Source of the DNA: Cetobacterium somerae ATCC BAA-474
Lineage (GTDB): Bacteria; Fusobacteriota; Fusobacteriia; Fusobacteriales; Fusobacteriaceae
Reading direction: 5' to 3'
Length of the DNA stretch: 64,000 nucleotides
Assembly (NCBI RefSeq): GCF_000479045.1
Contig: NZ_KI518200.1
Coordinates: 89,131-153,130 of the forward strand
This document shows positions 17,438 through 25,920 of this stretch, piece after piece; positions within the stretch are counted from its first letter, which is position 1, and each line of letters starts with the position of its first letter. Below the pieces are notes generated by a model. That model did no database searches. It was not told the DNA's origin and saw only the letters and a program-made list of their open reading frames with translations. Position numbers and translations under genes: made by a program.

Positions 17438-17758
17438 TTACTTTTTTTCTACTGGAGCTTTTTGAGCTAATGTTCTTGTAATCTCTTTTATGCTTTTAGA
17501 AATTTCTCTTCTTTCTTTTCCTAACTCAGCATTTTTGATTATATAGTCATCAACTCTATCCTCATAGTCACCTTTCATGTTTTCAATTATGTCAATAATC
17601 TCAGCATAAGTCATTCCAGGCTTTAGATACTCCTTTAAGTTTGTTAAAAGATCAACTCTTTTTCTGTTGTCTCTTATTTTTCTATCATTATCTTCAATTT
17701 CTCTTTTAATCTTATTTTTTCTTCTTTCTTTTCTAACAACGTCTAAAACTGTAATCAT
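17438..17758 (-). CDS. Conserved-looking hypothetical coiled-coil protein (106 aa)
   Basis: I do not recognise this protein. It is very charged and largely helical, with two heptad-like stretches (about residues 9-45 and 75-100) around a less charged centre, [17 protein letters not shown] (about 46-62). It has no signal peptide, membrane segment or cysteine. It sits 14 bases after pfkA and 12 before recR with the same strand and tight spacing, so it is surely translated as part of this operon. A structural or nucleic-acid-associated role is possible, but nothing in the sequence decides it. Confidence 0.75.
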   Translation of the reverse strand: MITVLDVVRKERRKNKIKREIEDNDRKIRDNRKRVDLLTNLKEYLKPGMTYAEIIDIIENMKGDYEDRVDDYIIKNAELGKERREISKSIKEITRTLAQKAPVEKK

Positions 17759-17772
17759 ATTCTCATCAGCTC

Positions 17773-18738
17773 CTATTTACAAAGTGTTAATGCTAATTCA
17801 TAATCTTTTCTAATATCATATTTTCTTTTACCTTCCCAAGCAAATGAAATTGGATGAGTTACTAATTCATTACTTTCAATTCCTACCATAACTCCACCTT
17901 CTCCTGCTTCAAGAAGCTCAACTGCTTTTGCTCCCATTTTAGTTGCTAAAACTCTATCAAATCCAGATGGAGTTCCACCTCTTTGAACGTGAGCTAAAAC
18001 TACACTTCTTACCTCTGTTGTTACTTTCTCTTTTAGTTGCTTTTCAATTTCAAAAACACTTCCAACACCTTCAGCTACTAAAACTATATCGTGTAGCTTC
18101 CCTTGTCTTCTTCTCTCTTTAATTTGATAAGCTAACATCTCAATTGGTTCCTCTATTTCAGGAATTAAAACTCCATCTCCTCCACCAGCTAATGTGGCAT
18201 GAAGAGCTAAATCTCCTGCATGTCTTCCCATTACTTCCATTAAGATTGTTCTTTCATGTGAAGTTGCTGTATCTCTTAATTTTGACATAGCATCTAATAT
18301 TGTATTTAAACATGTGTCAAAACCTATTGTATAGTCTGTTCCTATTATATCATTGTCTATTGTTCCAGGTAATCCTACAACCTTAAATCCGTGCTCTTTA
18401 GATAATAAATCAGCACCTCTATAAGATCCATCTCCTCCTACAACTACGATACCTTCAATTCCTCTTTTCTTTAAATTCTCAGCAGCTATTGCTCTGAATT
18501 TTGGATCTTTAAACTCTAAACATCTAGCTGTTAAAAGAACTGTTCCACCTCTATCAATAATTCCAGATACATGGCTTCCATTCATTTGGAATATCTCATC
18601 GTGAACCATTCCTAAATATCCTCTTCTTACTCCGTATACTTCCATCCCTTTTGCTAAGGCTACTTTAGCTACCGCTCTTACTGCAGCGTTCATTCCAGGA
18701 GCGTCTCCTCCACTTGTTAAAACAGCTATTTTTTTCAT
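17773..18738 (-). CDS. pfkA: ATP-dependent 6-phosphofructokinase
   Basis: Phosphorylates fructose 6-phosphate to fructose 1,6-bisphosphate, the key glycolytic step opposite to fbp in this same window. It has [14 protein letters not shown] at 8-21, GGDGS at 101-105 (Gly at the position that favours ATP over PPi), catalytic TIDND at 126-130, and [10 protein letters not shown]. The 321-residue length matches the bacterial allosteric enzyme. The ribosome site GGAGGTG is strong. Its place behind accD-accA, rather than with pyk, is less common and links glycolysis with fatty-acid synthesis. Confidence 0.97.
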   Translation of the reverse strand: MKKIAVLTSGGDAPGMNAAVRAVAKVALAKGMEVYGVRRGYLGMVHDEIFQMNGSHVSGIIDRGGTVLLTARCLEFKDPKFRAIAAENLKKRGIEGIVVVGGDGSYRGADLLSKEHGFKVVGLPGTIDNDIIGTDYTIGFDTCLNTILDAMSKLRDTATSHERTILMEVMGRHAGDLALHATLAGGGDGVLIPEIEEPIEMLAYQIKERRRQGKLHDIVLVAEGVGSVFEIEKQLKEKVTTEVRSVVLAHVQRGGTPSGFDRVLATKMGAKAVELLEAGEGGVMVGIESNELVTHPISFAWEGKRKYDIRKDYELALTLCK

Positions 18739-18771
18739 AAGCTTAACACCTCCGACACTTTCTATTAAAAT

Positions 18772-19722
18772 TTAGATTGTTTTCTCTGTAAAACTTCCCA
18801 TTTTTCTAAACTTATTATATCTATTTTTTAGTAAAGTATCTACATCTAATTTAGATAACTCTAAAAGTGATGATAAAATAACACTTTTTAGATCATTTGC
18901 TGCACACTTATAATCTCTATGAGCTCCTCCTAGAGGTTCCTTAACTATACCGTCAATTATACCTAAACTTTGTAAACTATGACCTGATATTTTTAAGTTA
19001 TTTGCTGCTTCTGGGGCTTTAGAAGAATCTTTATAAAGAATTGCCGCACATCCTTCTGGAGATATTACAGAATAAACTGAATTTTCTAACATATAAACTT
19101 TATCTGCTACTCCTAATGCCAAAGCTCCTCCAGATCCTCCTTCACCTATTACAACAGAAATTATTGGCACTTTTAAGCCTGCCATTTCCAATAAATTTCT
19201 AGCAATAGCTTCTCCTTGTCCATGTTTTTCTGCTTCTATCCCAGGGTATGCCCCTGCTGTATCTATTAAGTTTACTATAGGAATCGAAAATCTTTCAGCC
19301 ATTTTAAATAATCTCAGGGCTTTTCTATACCCTTCAGGACTTGCCATTCCAAAATTTCTAAAGATATTCTCTTCAATAGTTCTTCCTTTTTGGTGTCCAA
19401 CAATCATAACTTTTTTTCCATCTATTTTGCAAAGACCACCAACTATTGCAGCATCATCTTTACATAACCTATCTCCGTGGAGCTCTATAAAATCTGTTGT
19501 CATATTTTCTATATAGTCTAATGTATATGGTCTTTCTGGATGACGAGCTATAGCTACTCTATCCCAATCTGTTAAGTCTTCATAAGCGGCTTTTAAGTAT
19601 TCATCTCTTTGTTTTGAAAGTTTTTCTATCTCTAAACTTAAATCTATATTTTTTTCTTTTGAAAAATTTTTAAGCTCTACTATTTTAGTTTCTAAATCTA
19701 AAATTTCACTATTAAATTTCAT
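18772..19722 (-). CDS. accA: Acetyl-CoA carboxylase carboxyltransferase subunit alpha
   Basis: With AccD it forms the carboxyltransferase that moves CO2 from carboxybiotin to acetyl-CoA, giving malonyl-CoA. Typical segments are the helical N-terminus LDLETKIVELKNFSKE, WDRVAIARHPERPYTLDYI, LIDTAGAYPGIEAE, and GEGGSGGALALGVAD. The 316-residue length is normal. It follows accD by 26 bases. The biotin carboxylase parts (accB, accC) are not in the window. The dependence on biotin makes the nearby bio genes relevant. Confidence 0.97.
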   Translation of the reverse strand: MKFNSEILDLETKIVELKNFSKEKNIDLSLEIEKLSKQRDEYLKAAYEDLTDWDRVAIARHPERPYTLDYIENMTTDFIELHGDRLCKDDAAIVGGLCKIDGKKVMIVGHQKGRTIEENIFRNFGMASPEGYRKALRLFKMAERFSIPIVNLIDTAGAYPGIEAEKHGQGEAIARNLLEMAGLKVPIISVVIGEGGSGGALALGVADKVYMLENSVYSVISPEGCAAILYKDSSKAPEAANNLKISGHSLQSLGIIDGIVKEPLGGAHRDYKCAANDLKSVILSSLLELSKLDVDTLLKNRYNKFRKMGSFTEKTI

Positions 19723-19748
19723 GTCACTCTCCTGTAAATAAACGATTT

Positions 19749-20633
19749 CTAGATTATATTATCTAAAACTTTATGAAGAGTTCTCTTCATATCCTCTCTT
19801 TTTGTTATAACATCAACCATTCCACACTCTTGTAAAAATTCACTTCTTTGGAATCCATTTGGCAATTTTTGCTTTATTGTTTGCTCAATTACTCTTTGTC
19901 CCGCAAACCCTATTAAAGCATCTGGCTCTGTCATAATTATATCTCCTAACATTGCAAAAGAAGCTGTTACTCCTCCTGTTGTTGGATTTACTGGAATAGA
20001 AATAAATGGAACCCCCACTTCTCTTAATTTTTCTAGTGCTGCTGAAGTTTTTGCCATTTGCATAAGTGAAAGTATTCCTTCATGCATTCTAGCTCCTCCA
20101 GATGAAGATACCACAACTACCGGAACTTTAAACTTTATTCCTCTTTCTATTGCTCTTGTTATTTTCTCTCCCACAACAGATCCCATACTTCCACCTAAAA
20201 AATCAAAGTCCATAACCGCTATACTTACTTTTATTCCAAAAATATCTCCAATTCCTGCTACAACACCTTCTAACATTCCTGTTTTTTCTACTGCTGCTTC
20301 ATATTTTTCAGTATACCCTGGAAAATCTAATGGGTTTTCTGAAGTTAAATTTTTATCCATCTCTTGGAAAGTTCCCTCATCTATTAAAAGAGCAATTCTC
20401 TCCTTAGCACTCATTGAGAAATAATAATCACAATGTGGACATTTTTGTAAATTTTGTTCAATATCATTTTTATAAACAATCTCATGACACTCTGGACATT
20501 TTTCCCAAAGTCCTGTTATTTTTGTTTTTTTTATTATTTTTTCCTCTTTTTCTTCAACTTTTTTATTTTCTGATTTATTTTCTTTAACAGTTAAAGTCGC
20601 ATACTTTTTTTTATTCAAAGAAAAAAACTTCAT
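19749..20633 (-). CDS. accD: Acetyl-CoA carboxylase carboxyltransferase subunit beta
   Basis: Beta half of the carboxyltransferase. A zinc ribbon is formed by Cys46, Cys49, Cys65 and Cys68 (CPECH and CPHC); the crotonase-like domain follows with SSSGGARMHEGILSLMQMAK and PTTGGVTASFAMLGD. The first 40 residues are a lysine/glutamate-rich extension ahead of the zinc ribbon, somewhat longer than usual. At 294 residues the total length is normal. It opens the operon, with an AGGAGG ribosome site and its own promoter at 20681-20709. No FapR-type operator was recognised. Confidence 0.97.
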   Translation of the reverse strand: MKFFSLNKKKYATLTVKENKSENKKVEEKEEKIIKKTKITGLWEKCPECHEIVYKNDIEQNLQKCPHCDYYFSMSAKERIALLIDEGTFQEMDKNLTSENPLDFPGYTEKYEAAVEKTGMLEGVVAGIGDIFGIKVSIAVMDFDFLGGSMGSVVGEKITRAIERGIKFKVPVVVVSSSGGARMHEGILSLMQMAKTSAALEKLREVGVPFISIPVNPTTGGVTASFAMLGDIIMTEPDALIGFAGQRVIEQTIKQKLPNGFQRSEFLQECGMVDVITKREDMKRTLHKVLDNII

Positions 20634-20680
20634 ATTTTCCTCCTGAAACTTCTATTTATTTTTAAACATTTCAATATCTC

Positions 20681-20709
20681 ATTCTATAAGATTTTTCATT
20701 ATATTTCAA
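20681..20709 (-). promoter_or_regulatory. Promoter of the accD-accA-pfkA-recR operon
   Basis: On the minus strand TTGAAA (20704-20709) and TAGAAT (20681-20686) are 17 bases apart, about 50 bases ahead of accD. Confidence 0.6.
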
Positions 20710-20722
20710 TAATTATTTGATT

Positions 20723-20750
20723 TTGACACCTTTATATTATAGAATATGTA
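20723..20750 (+). promoter_or_regulatory. Possible promoter of the chorismate mutase operon
   Basis: A perfect TTGACA (20723-20728) is followed after 16 bases by TATGTA (20745-20750), a poor -10. If used, transcription would begin almost at the start codons, giving a leaderless message. This fits the absence of a ribosome site but is not proven. Confidence 0.35.
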
Positions 20751-20756
20751 TTGATA

Positions 20757-21443
20757 ATGTTCATGAAATGGGTGATTAAAATTACACGTGATATTAATAA
20801 ATTAAGAGAAGAAATAGACAAAATAGATAAAAAAATTGTAGAGTTAATTCTGAACAGAATGAATATTGTTCACCAAGTTGGTGTAACAAAATCAAAAGAC
20901 AACAGCCGTATATATGTTCCAGAAAGAGAGGTTGCTATTTATAAAAAATTAAGTGACTTTTCAGGACTTGAAGCTGATGAAATCCAAAGTTTTTATACTG
21001 AAATTATATCTTTTTGCCGAAAACTTGAAGGCATACTAAATGTAGGTATAAAATACAACGCTTTATCTTTAGTTGGAGTAAAAAAAATTTTTGGAGAATA
21101 TGTTAATCCTGTTGTTATTCGTCAGTTTGAAGAACTGAATTTAGATTCTGTTAAATACATTTTAACTCCACTTTCTAAAGAAATTATAGATTTTATAGAA
21201 AAAAATAACTGGTACCTTATTAATAAAGTTAATTTAAATGAAGAGGTTTTATATTTATTTTCCTCTTACAATAACTCTATTTTTAAAGATAATGATGTTA
21301 CTTATATTTTACATAATGGTATAATTTCTAAAGAGTATATAAAAGTTGATTCAAATCTTTTTATAAATTTAATTCCATTTAAAAACTTAAAAGATTTTGA
21401 AAATTTAAATATTAAAATCTTAGGTACTATACCTAGCATATAA
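20757..21443 (+). CDS. Chorismate mutase (AroQ) fused to an unknown C-terminal domain
   Basis: The N-terminal 90 residues are an AroQ-type chorismate mutase, turning chorismate into prephenate: INKLREEIDKIDKKIVELI, NRMNIVHQVGVTKSK and VPEREVAIY supply the Arg, Lys and Arg-Glu residues expected in the active site. The remaining 130 residues match neither prephenate dehydratase nor ACT nor prephenate dehydrogenase as far as I can recognise; they read as alternating strands and helices. The start is uncertain: TTG at 20751, ATG at 20757 or 20763 and GTG at 20772 all lack a ribosome site. It is followed by a lipoprotein and citrate-lyase accessory genes, with no other aromatic-pathway gene nearby. 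Confidence 0.8.
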   Translation: MFMKWVIKITRDINKLREEIDKIDKKIVELILNRMNIVHQVGVTKSKDNSRIYVPEREVAIYKKLSDFSGLEADEIQSFYTEIISFCRKLEGILNVGIKYNALSLVGVKKIFGEYVNPVVIRQFEELNLDSVKYILTPLSKEIIDFIEKNNWYLINKVNLNEEVLYLFSSYNNSIFKDNDVTYILHNGIISKEYIKVDSNLFINLIPFKNLKDFENLNIKILGTIPSI

Positions 21444-21468
21444 TTTATTTTTAAAGGGGGGAGTTCTA

Positions 21469-21987
21469 ATGTTAAAAAAATTTACAGCTATATCTTTTAT
21501 TTTTTTCTTAACTGGATGTAATAATCTTTCAATACCAAATCCTATGGAAAACACTGAAAATACTGAGCGAATGACTACTTCTGTTGATTCTGAAAATGAA
21601 GTTATCGGTATTGGTTCAGCTAAAATTGCAAGTAGTGGTACATTAGTTGCAACTGGAAAAGCTGTTCGTGAAGCTAAAGAAAAATTAAAGTCTAAAATTT
21701 TATCTGAAGAAGAGATAGTTTTTAAATCTTTCTTAGTTCCTGCTGATCCTTATACTAAAAAAATATTATCTCCTGCTTTATCTGATTTAATGGATTATAC
21801 TGCTACTCAACTTGTACAAAAATCAATTGAAAAAGATACTTGGATGGAAAATAATAAGGTTTATGTAGTATATAGCATTTCAAAAAATGAAATTTTATCT
21901 GAATCTCAAAATATATTTATTCAATATATTGATGATATAACAAGTAAATTCCAACTTATTAAAGAGGGGGTAACACAAACACAATGA
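21469..21987 (+). CDS. LPP20-like lipoprotein
   Basis: A secreted lipoprotein of 172 residues. A lipobox LTGC puts the lipidated cysteine at residue 17. After a low-complexity linker (about 18-40) comes IGIGSAKIASSGTLVATGKA and an Ala/Lys-rich helix, a pattern like the LPP20 family of small lipoproteins, whose role is unknown. The ribosome site GGGGGGAG is strong. Its stop overlaps the citC start (ATGA), so it is translationally tied to a cytoplasmic enzyme gene, an unexpected pairing. It has no role I can assign. Confidence 0.8.
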   Translation: MLKKFTAISFIFFLTGCNNLSIPNPMENTENTERMTTSVDSENEVIGIGSAKIASSGTLVATGKAVREAKEKLKSKILSEEEIVFKSFLVPADPYTKKILSPALSDLMDYTATQLVQKSIEKDTWMENNKVYVVYSISKNEILSESQNIFIQYIDDITSKFQLIKEGVTQTQ

Positions 21988-23018
21988 ATATAGAAACACT
22001 AAATTTAAATAGTAGCTATCAAAAAAATGAACTTAAGGAGTTTTTAAAAAAGTTTCAATTAAATTTTGATGAAACTATTGATTACTCTTTAGTTATTAGA
22101 AAAAATGAGGAAATTGTCGCAACAGCCTCTAAAAGTAAAAATATAATAAAATGCTTTGCCATAGATGATTCTTTAAGAGGAGAAGGAGTTACAAACACTC
22201 TTGTTACAACTCTTCTTAATAAATCTTTTGATCAAGGAATTTTTCATACTTTTGTTTTTACAAAACCTTCAAATGAAGATATTTTTAAAGGTGTTGGATT
22301 TAAACCAATTTCAAAAACTGATAAAGTAGCGCTTCTTGAAATTGGAATGAATTCTATTGATAAAACTATTGATAAAATGAAATCACAATTAGCTTGGGAA
22401 GAAAATAGCAATAATGGTCTTCTTATAATGAATTGCAATCCTTTCACTTTAGGTCATCAATTTCTTATTGAAACTGCTGCTAAAAAAATGGATAATATTT
22501 TAGTTTTAGTTGTTGAAGAGGATAAATCGTCTTTTCCATTTTCCGATAGAATTGCTCTAGTAAAAAAAGGAACAGAGCATTTAACAAATGTAACTATTTT
22601 ACCTAGTACAGAATATGTTATATCTTCAGCTACATTTCCTAATTACTTTTTAAGAAAAGAAGACGATTCTTTAGTTGAATTTATGAAATTAGATACTAAA
22701 ATAACTGCTGAACACTTTTGCAAAAAACTAAATATTTCAACTAGATTTGTTGGTGAAGAACCATTTTGTGAAGTAACTAAAAAATACAATGATACTATGA
22801 TTGAAACTTTTAAGGAATTTAATTTAAAAGTTTGTATTATTCCAAGAAAAGAGATGGAACATTGTGCTATAAGTGCCTCACAAGTTCGTGCTCTTTTAAA
22901 AGAGGACAAATTAAATGAAGTTAAAAATTTAGTTCCATATTCTACTTACGAATACTTAATTTCAGAAAAAGGGAAGGAGATTACAGAGAGAATTAAAAAT
23001 TCTAACTCTGTTCACTAA
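21984..23018 (+). CDS. citC: [Citrate (pro-3S)-lyase] ligase
   Basis: Acetylates the prosthetic group of the citrate lyase acyl carrier with acetate and ATP, switching the lyase on. The N-terminal third is a GNAT-like domain (about 1-125, with DDSLRGEGVTNTL) and the rest a nucleotidyltransferase with NCNPFTLGHQFL (TLGH at 155-158) and ISASQVR near the end. The 344-residue length is typical. It overlaps the lipoprotein stop by four bases and is 6 bases from citXG. The lyase subunits citD, citE and citF are absent from the window. Confidence 0.95.
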   Translation: MNIETLNLNSSYQKNELKEFLKKFQLNFDETIDYSLVIRKNEEIVATASKSKNIIKCFAIDDSLRGEGVTNTLVTTLLNKSFDQGIFHTFVFTKPSNEDIFKGVGFKPISKTDKVALLEIGMNSIDKTIDKMKSQLAWEENSNNGLLIMNCNPFTLGHQFLIETAAKKMDNILVLVVEEDKSSFPFSDRIALVKKGTEHLTNVTILPSTEYVISSATFPNYFLRKEDDSLVEFMKLDTKITAEHFCKKLNISTRFVGEEPFCEVTKKYNDTMIETFKEFNLKVCIIPRKEMEHCAISASQVRALLKEDKLNEVKNLVPYSTYEYLISEKGKEITERIKNSNSVH

Positions 23019-23024
23019 TTATAG

Positions 23025-24371
23025 ATGTTTAATTTAGAAGAATTTTTATTAATGAGAGAAAAAAGAGTAGAGATTCAAAATGAAGTTATTGAAAATTTTA
23101 AAAATCCCATTTTAGTTTTGAGAGCTAACTATCCTGGAGAGGAAAAAAATAGTTTTGTTGCTAAATATATTGTTGAAATTATAAAGGATGAAATTCTAGA
23201 AATTTTCAATTCACAAATTATATATTCAAAAAAAATTGAATCTATCGAAGGGCCTACATATATATATTCAATTAATTATTCTGGTAAAAATATAAAAAAA
23301 ATTGCTATGGAGATTGAAGAATCTCATATTTTAGGTCGATGTGTTGATATTGATGTTTTCGATAATAACGGTTATCCATTTTCTAGAAAAGACTTTGGTG
23401 GAGAAAAAAGACAATGTCTTCTTTGCAATGATATGGCCTTTGTTTGTACTAGAACTAAAAAACATACCCAAAAAGATGTTCAAATAGCTATTGAAAAGAG
23501 ACTAGAAGAATACTTAAATTCTGAGCGTAATAAAATTGAGATAATGGACAGTTTCTCAAATCTAGCATTAAAATCAATTATCTTAGAAGTTTCTGCTTCA
23601 CCATCTTTTGGATTAGTTTCACCTCATACTAACGGTTCTCATGAAGATATGGATTTTTTCACCTTTATTGACAGTGGATTTTCTTTAAATAGTTACTTTA
23701 AAAAAGTTGTAAATGCGGGGTATTCGCCCTTATCAGTTGATTTAATTTTTAAGAAAATAAGATTTATGGGAAAAGTTGCTGAAAATGATATGTTTTTAGC
23801 TACTCATAACGTTAATACACATAAGGGAATGATTTTCTTAATGGGTATTACTGCCGCTTTAAGTGCTAAAGCAAAGTATGAAAATTTATTATTTAATGAT
23901 ATCTCATCACTAATAAAAGACATGTGTCGAGATATTTTAAAAGACTTTAATGATATTCATAAAAAATCTTCTCTTACTCATGGAGAGAAATTATATATTA
24001 AACATGGCGTAGTTGGTGTAAGAGGAATTGTAAAAAATGGTTTAGATATTATTTTTAATAACTCCGTTGAAATTTTTGAAAAATCTTTAGTTTCTGGCGA
24101 GCATATTAACTCTGCAATGATTAGAACTCTTATATTTTTAATGAGTAATTTAGAAGATACAACCATTTTACACAGACACGATATTGAAATTCTAAATTTT
24201 GTAAAACTTAAAGCTAAAGATTTACATTTAAAATTTGATAATAACTCTTTAGATATAAACTTATTAACTGAAATTGAAAAAGAATTTATAGAAAAAAGAA
24301 TTAGTCCAGGTGGAGCTGCTGACCTTCTTGCGATTACAATGTTTCTATACTTTATAAAACCATATTTTTAA
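23025..24371 (+). CDS. citXG: CitX-CitG fusion: citrate lyase prosthetic-group synthesis and transfer
   Basis: One protein for two steps. The N-terminal CitX part (about 1-175) transfers the prosthetic group to the apo acyl carrier of citrate lyase; GRCVDIDVFD and FGGEKRQCLLC are its motifs. The C-terminal CitG part (about 185-448) makes triphosphoribosyl-dephospho-CoA from dephospho-CoA and ATP; SFGLVSPHTNGSHEDMDF, NTHKGMIFLMG and HGVVGVRG are its motifs. CitXG fusions are known from other bacteria. No strong ribosome site is seen, and coupling to citC 6 bases upstream is likely. The gene ends before a terminator. Confidence 0.93.
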   Translation: MFNLEEFLLMREKRVEIQNEVIENFKNPILVLRANYPGEEKNSFVAKYIVEIIKDEILEIFNSQIIYSKKIESIEGPTYIYSINYSGKNIKKIAMEIEESHILGRCVDIDVFDNNGYPFSRKDFGGEKRQCLLCNDMAFVCTRTKKHTQKDVQIAIEKRLEEYLNSERNKIEIMDSFSNLALKSIILEVSASPSFGLVSPHTNGSHEDMDFFTFIDSGFSLNSYFKKVVNAGYSPLSVDLIFKKIRFMGKVAENDMFLATHNVNTHKGMIFLMGITAALSAKAKYENLLFNDISSLIKDMCRDILKDFNDIHKKSSLTHGEKLYIKHGVVGVRGIVKNGLDIIFNNSVEIFEKSLVSGEHINSAMIRTLIFLMSNLEDTTILHRHDIEILNFVKLKAKDLHLKFDNNSLDINLLTEIEKEFIEKRISPGGAADLLAITMFLYFIKPYF

Positions 24372-24377
24372 GTTTTT

Positions 24378-24410
24378 TAAAGAGACTATTTATAAAAATA
24401 GTCTCTTTTT
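24378..24410. terminator. Bidirectional terminator between citXG and the Nudix gene
   Basis: AAAGAGACTATTT / AAATAGTCTCTTT stem with a short loop and T5 after it, between two converging genes. Confidence 0.85.
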
Positions 24411-24416
24411 ATATAC

Positions 24417-25025
24417 CTATAAATATTTTATAGCTTCTTTTATAATCTCTGCTGTTAATCCCCATATAACCTTATCTTCATAGATATAAATATAAACCTC
24501 TCTTGGAGAACTCTTCCAAGGTGTATGATACATTTTAGGTAAATTTAATTCCACTGCTGGAAATACAAATTTCTCCCCATTTTCATAATAATAAGGCTTA
24601 GTTTCTACTTCTAATTTTTCAATTCTTGGAGAATTTTTTTTAAAGAAATCAACAGGAACTAAAAAACACCCTTCAACTTCATCTTCGTTTATTTTTAATT
24701 TCTTTAATTTTTTCTCTTCTATAATGCCTAAAAAAGCTTCTACCATTATCCCAGATGGTATAACTAATGTTCCTATTTTTCCTTTAACATCGACTTCATC
24801 TATACCAATCTCTTCTTTACACTCTCTTAATGCCGCTTCTAAACTAGTTTCACCCATTTCTATTTTTCCACCTGGAAAAGATATATCTCCTCCTTGCCTT
24901 ACTCCTCTAGCTCTTTTTTCAAATAAAAAATATTTCTTATCATTTTTTTCAATAACTAATGCTATCACAGCTGAATTAAAATATTTTTCCTTCCCAATTA
25001 TTTTTTCTGTAAAATCTATATTCAT
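24417..25025 (-). CDS. Nudix hydrolase, CoA-pyrophosphatase-like
   Basis: Hydrolyses a nucleoside diphosphate linked to another group. The Nudix box GKIEMGETSLEAALRECKEEIG is seen in order (G-x5-E-x7-REx-EE-x-G form). It is preceded by RGVRQGGDISFPGG, close to the UPF0035 signature of CoA and acyl-CoA diphosphatases (NudL/YeaB), so CoA or a derivative is the likely substrate. I place the start at 25025 (202 residues), which has a near-perfect AGGAGGGAG site; a longer frame to 25079 lacks one. It is a single gene between two plus-strand units. Confidence 0.85.
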   Translation of the reverse strand: MNIDFTEKIIGKEKYFNSAVIALVIEKNDKKYFLFEKRARGVRQGGDISFPGGKIEMGETSLEAALRECKEEIGIDEVDVKGKIGTLVIPSGIMVEAFLGIIEEKKLKKLKINEDEVEGCFLVPVDFFKKNSPRIEKLEVETKPYYYENGEKFVFPAVELNLPKMYHTPWKSSPREVYIYIYEDKVIWGLTAEIIKEAIKYL

Positions 25026-25090
25026 TATAACTCCCTCCTCTAAATTTATTATAATCTTTATTTTATAAAAATCCTTCATTTTTTTATTTT

Positions 25091-25126
25091 TGATTGTTTT
25101 TGAAAGAATTTGAAAGAAAATGATTG
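25091..25126 (+). promoter_or_regulatory. Four phased TGAWWG repeats: probable FruR operator
   Basis: Hexamers TGATTG, TGAAAG, TGAAAG and TGATTG begin at 25091, 25101, 25111 and 25121, exactly 10 bases apart. The middle two form a perfect tandem of TTTGAAAGAA (25099-25118). All four lie on the same face of the helix, and the last overlaps the -35. Direct repeats with helical spacing are known for DeoR-family regulators, so FruR is the likely binder (inferred). Confidence 0.6.
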
Positions 25127-25152
25127 ATTTTTATTTTACACTATGATAATAT
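25124..25152 (+). promoter_or_regulatory. Promoter of the fru operon
   Basis: TTGATT (25124-25129) and TAATAT (25147-25152) are 17 bases apart; GATAAT at 25145 is an overlapping alternative -10. The -35 shares bases with the last operator hexamer. Confidence 0.5.
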
Positions 25153-25176
25153 ACTTTCTATAAAGGATGTGATTTT

Positions 25177-25920
25177 ATGTTGAATATAGAAAGAGAAAAT
25201 TCTATTTTAGAACTTTTGAAACAAAAAGAGGTTATAAAAATCCAAGAAATCGTTGAATTTTTAAATATTTCAGAAGCTACTGCTCGAAGAGATTTAGCTT
25301 CTTTAGAAAAAAAAGAGCTTGTTAAAAGAGTTCACGGTGGAGCTATCTTAAATAACTCTTTAGATACTACAAAGGATTTTAACATCCAATACAGAAGAAA
25401 TCTTAATAGAGTGGAAAAAGAAAAAATTGCAAAATATGCCGCAAGTTTCATTAAGAGAGATTCCTATATTTTCTTAGATGCTGGAACAACAACTCTTTGT
25501 ATGATTAAGTATTTGAAAAATCTTAATATTAAAGTTGTAACAAACGGATTAAATTTAATAGATGAGTTAGAAAAATATGAAATTGAAAGTTATTTAATAG
25601 GCGGTAAAATTAAAAGTAAAACTAGTTGTACTGTTGGATTTTCAGCAGCTCAATATATAAAAACTTTTAATTTTCAATATGCTTTTATTGGTGTTAATGC
25701 TGTTACTTTAGATGGCTATAGCACACCTGACTTTGAAGAAGCTCTTATTAAAAGTGAAGCTATTAATAAAAGTACGGATACTTTTTTTCTTTGTGACCAT
25801 TCAAAAATTGGAAAAAGTAGTTTTACTATTTTTTCTACTTTAGATAAAGGGACTTTAATTACAGATAAGCCACTTTCTAAAGAATATAAAAATATAGTAA
25901 AAGTGGAGGTAGTAAAATGA
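25177..25920 (+). CDS. fruR: DeoR-family transcriptional regulator of the fru operon
   Basis: A repressor of 247 residues. The N-terminal winged helix (1-58) reads RENSILELLKQKEVIKIQEI and ISEATARRDLASLEKKELVKRVHGGA, the DeoR signature. The C-terminal sugar-phosphate sensor domain carries FLDAGTTTLCMIKYL, NGLNLIDEL and FLCDHSKIGKSSF. It overlaps fruK by four bases and heads fruR-fruK-fruA, so it should sense fructose 1-phosphate (family knowledge) and regulate its own operon through the phased repeats upstream. Confidence 0.93.
   Translation: MLNIERENSILELLKQKEVIKIQEIVEFLNISEATARRDLASLEKKELVKRVHGGAILNNSLDTTKDFNIQYRRNLNRVEKEKIAKYAASFIKRDSYIFLDAGTTTLCMIKYLKNLNIKVVTNGLNLIDELEKYEIESYLIGGKIKSKTSCTVGFSAAQYIKTFNFQYAFIGVNAVTLDGYSTPDFEEALIKSEAINKSTDTFFLCDHSKIGKSSFTIFSTLDKGTLITDKPLSKEYKNIVKVEVVK

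Noticed and set aside
21060..21443. Prephenate dehydratase as the second half of the chorismate mutase protein
   Set aside because: None of the dehydratase motifs (start GPxGTFS, later TRF) is present, so I leave the domain unassigned.
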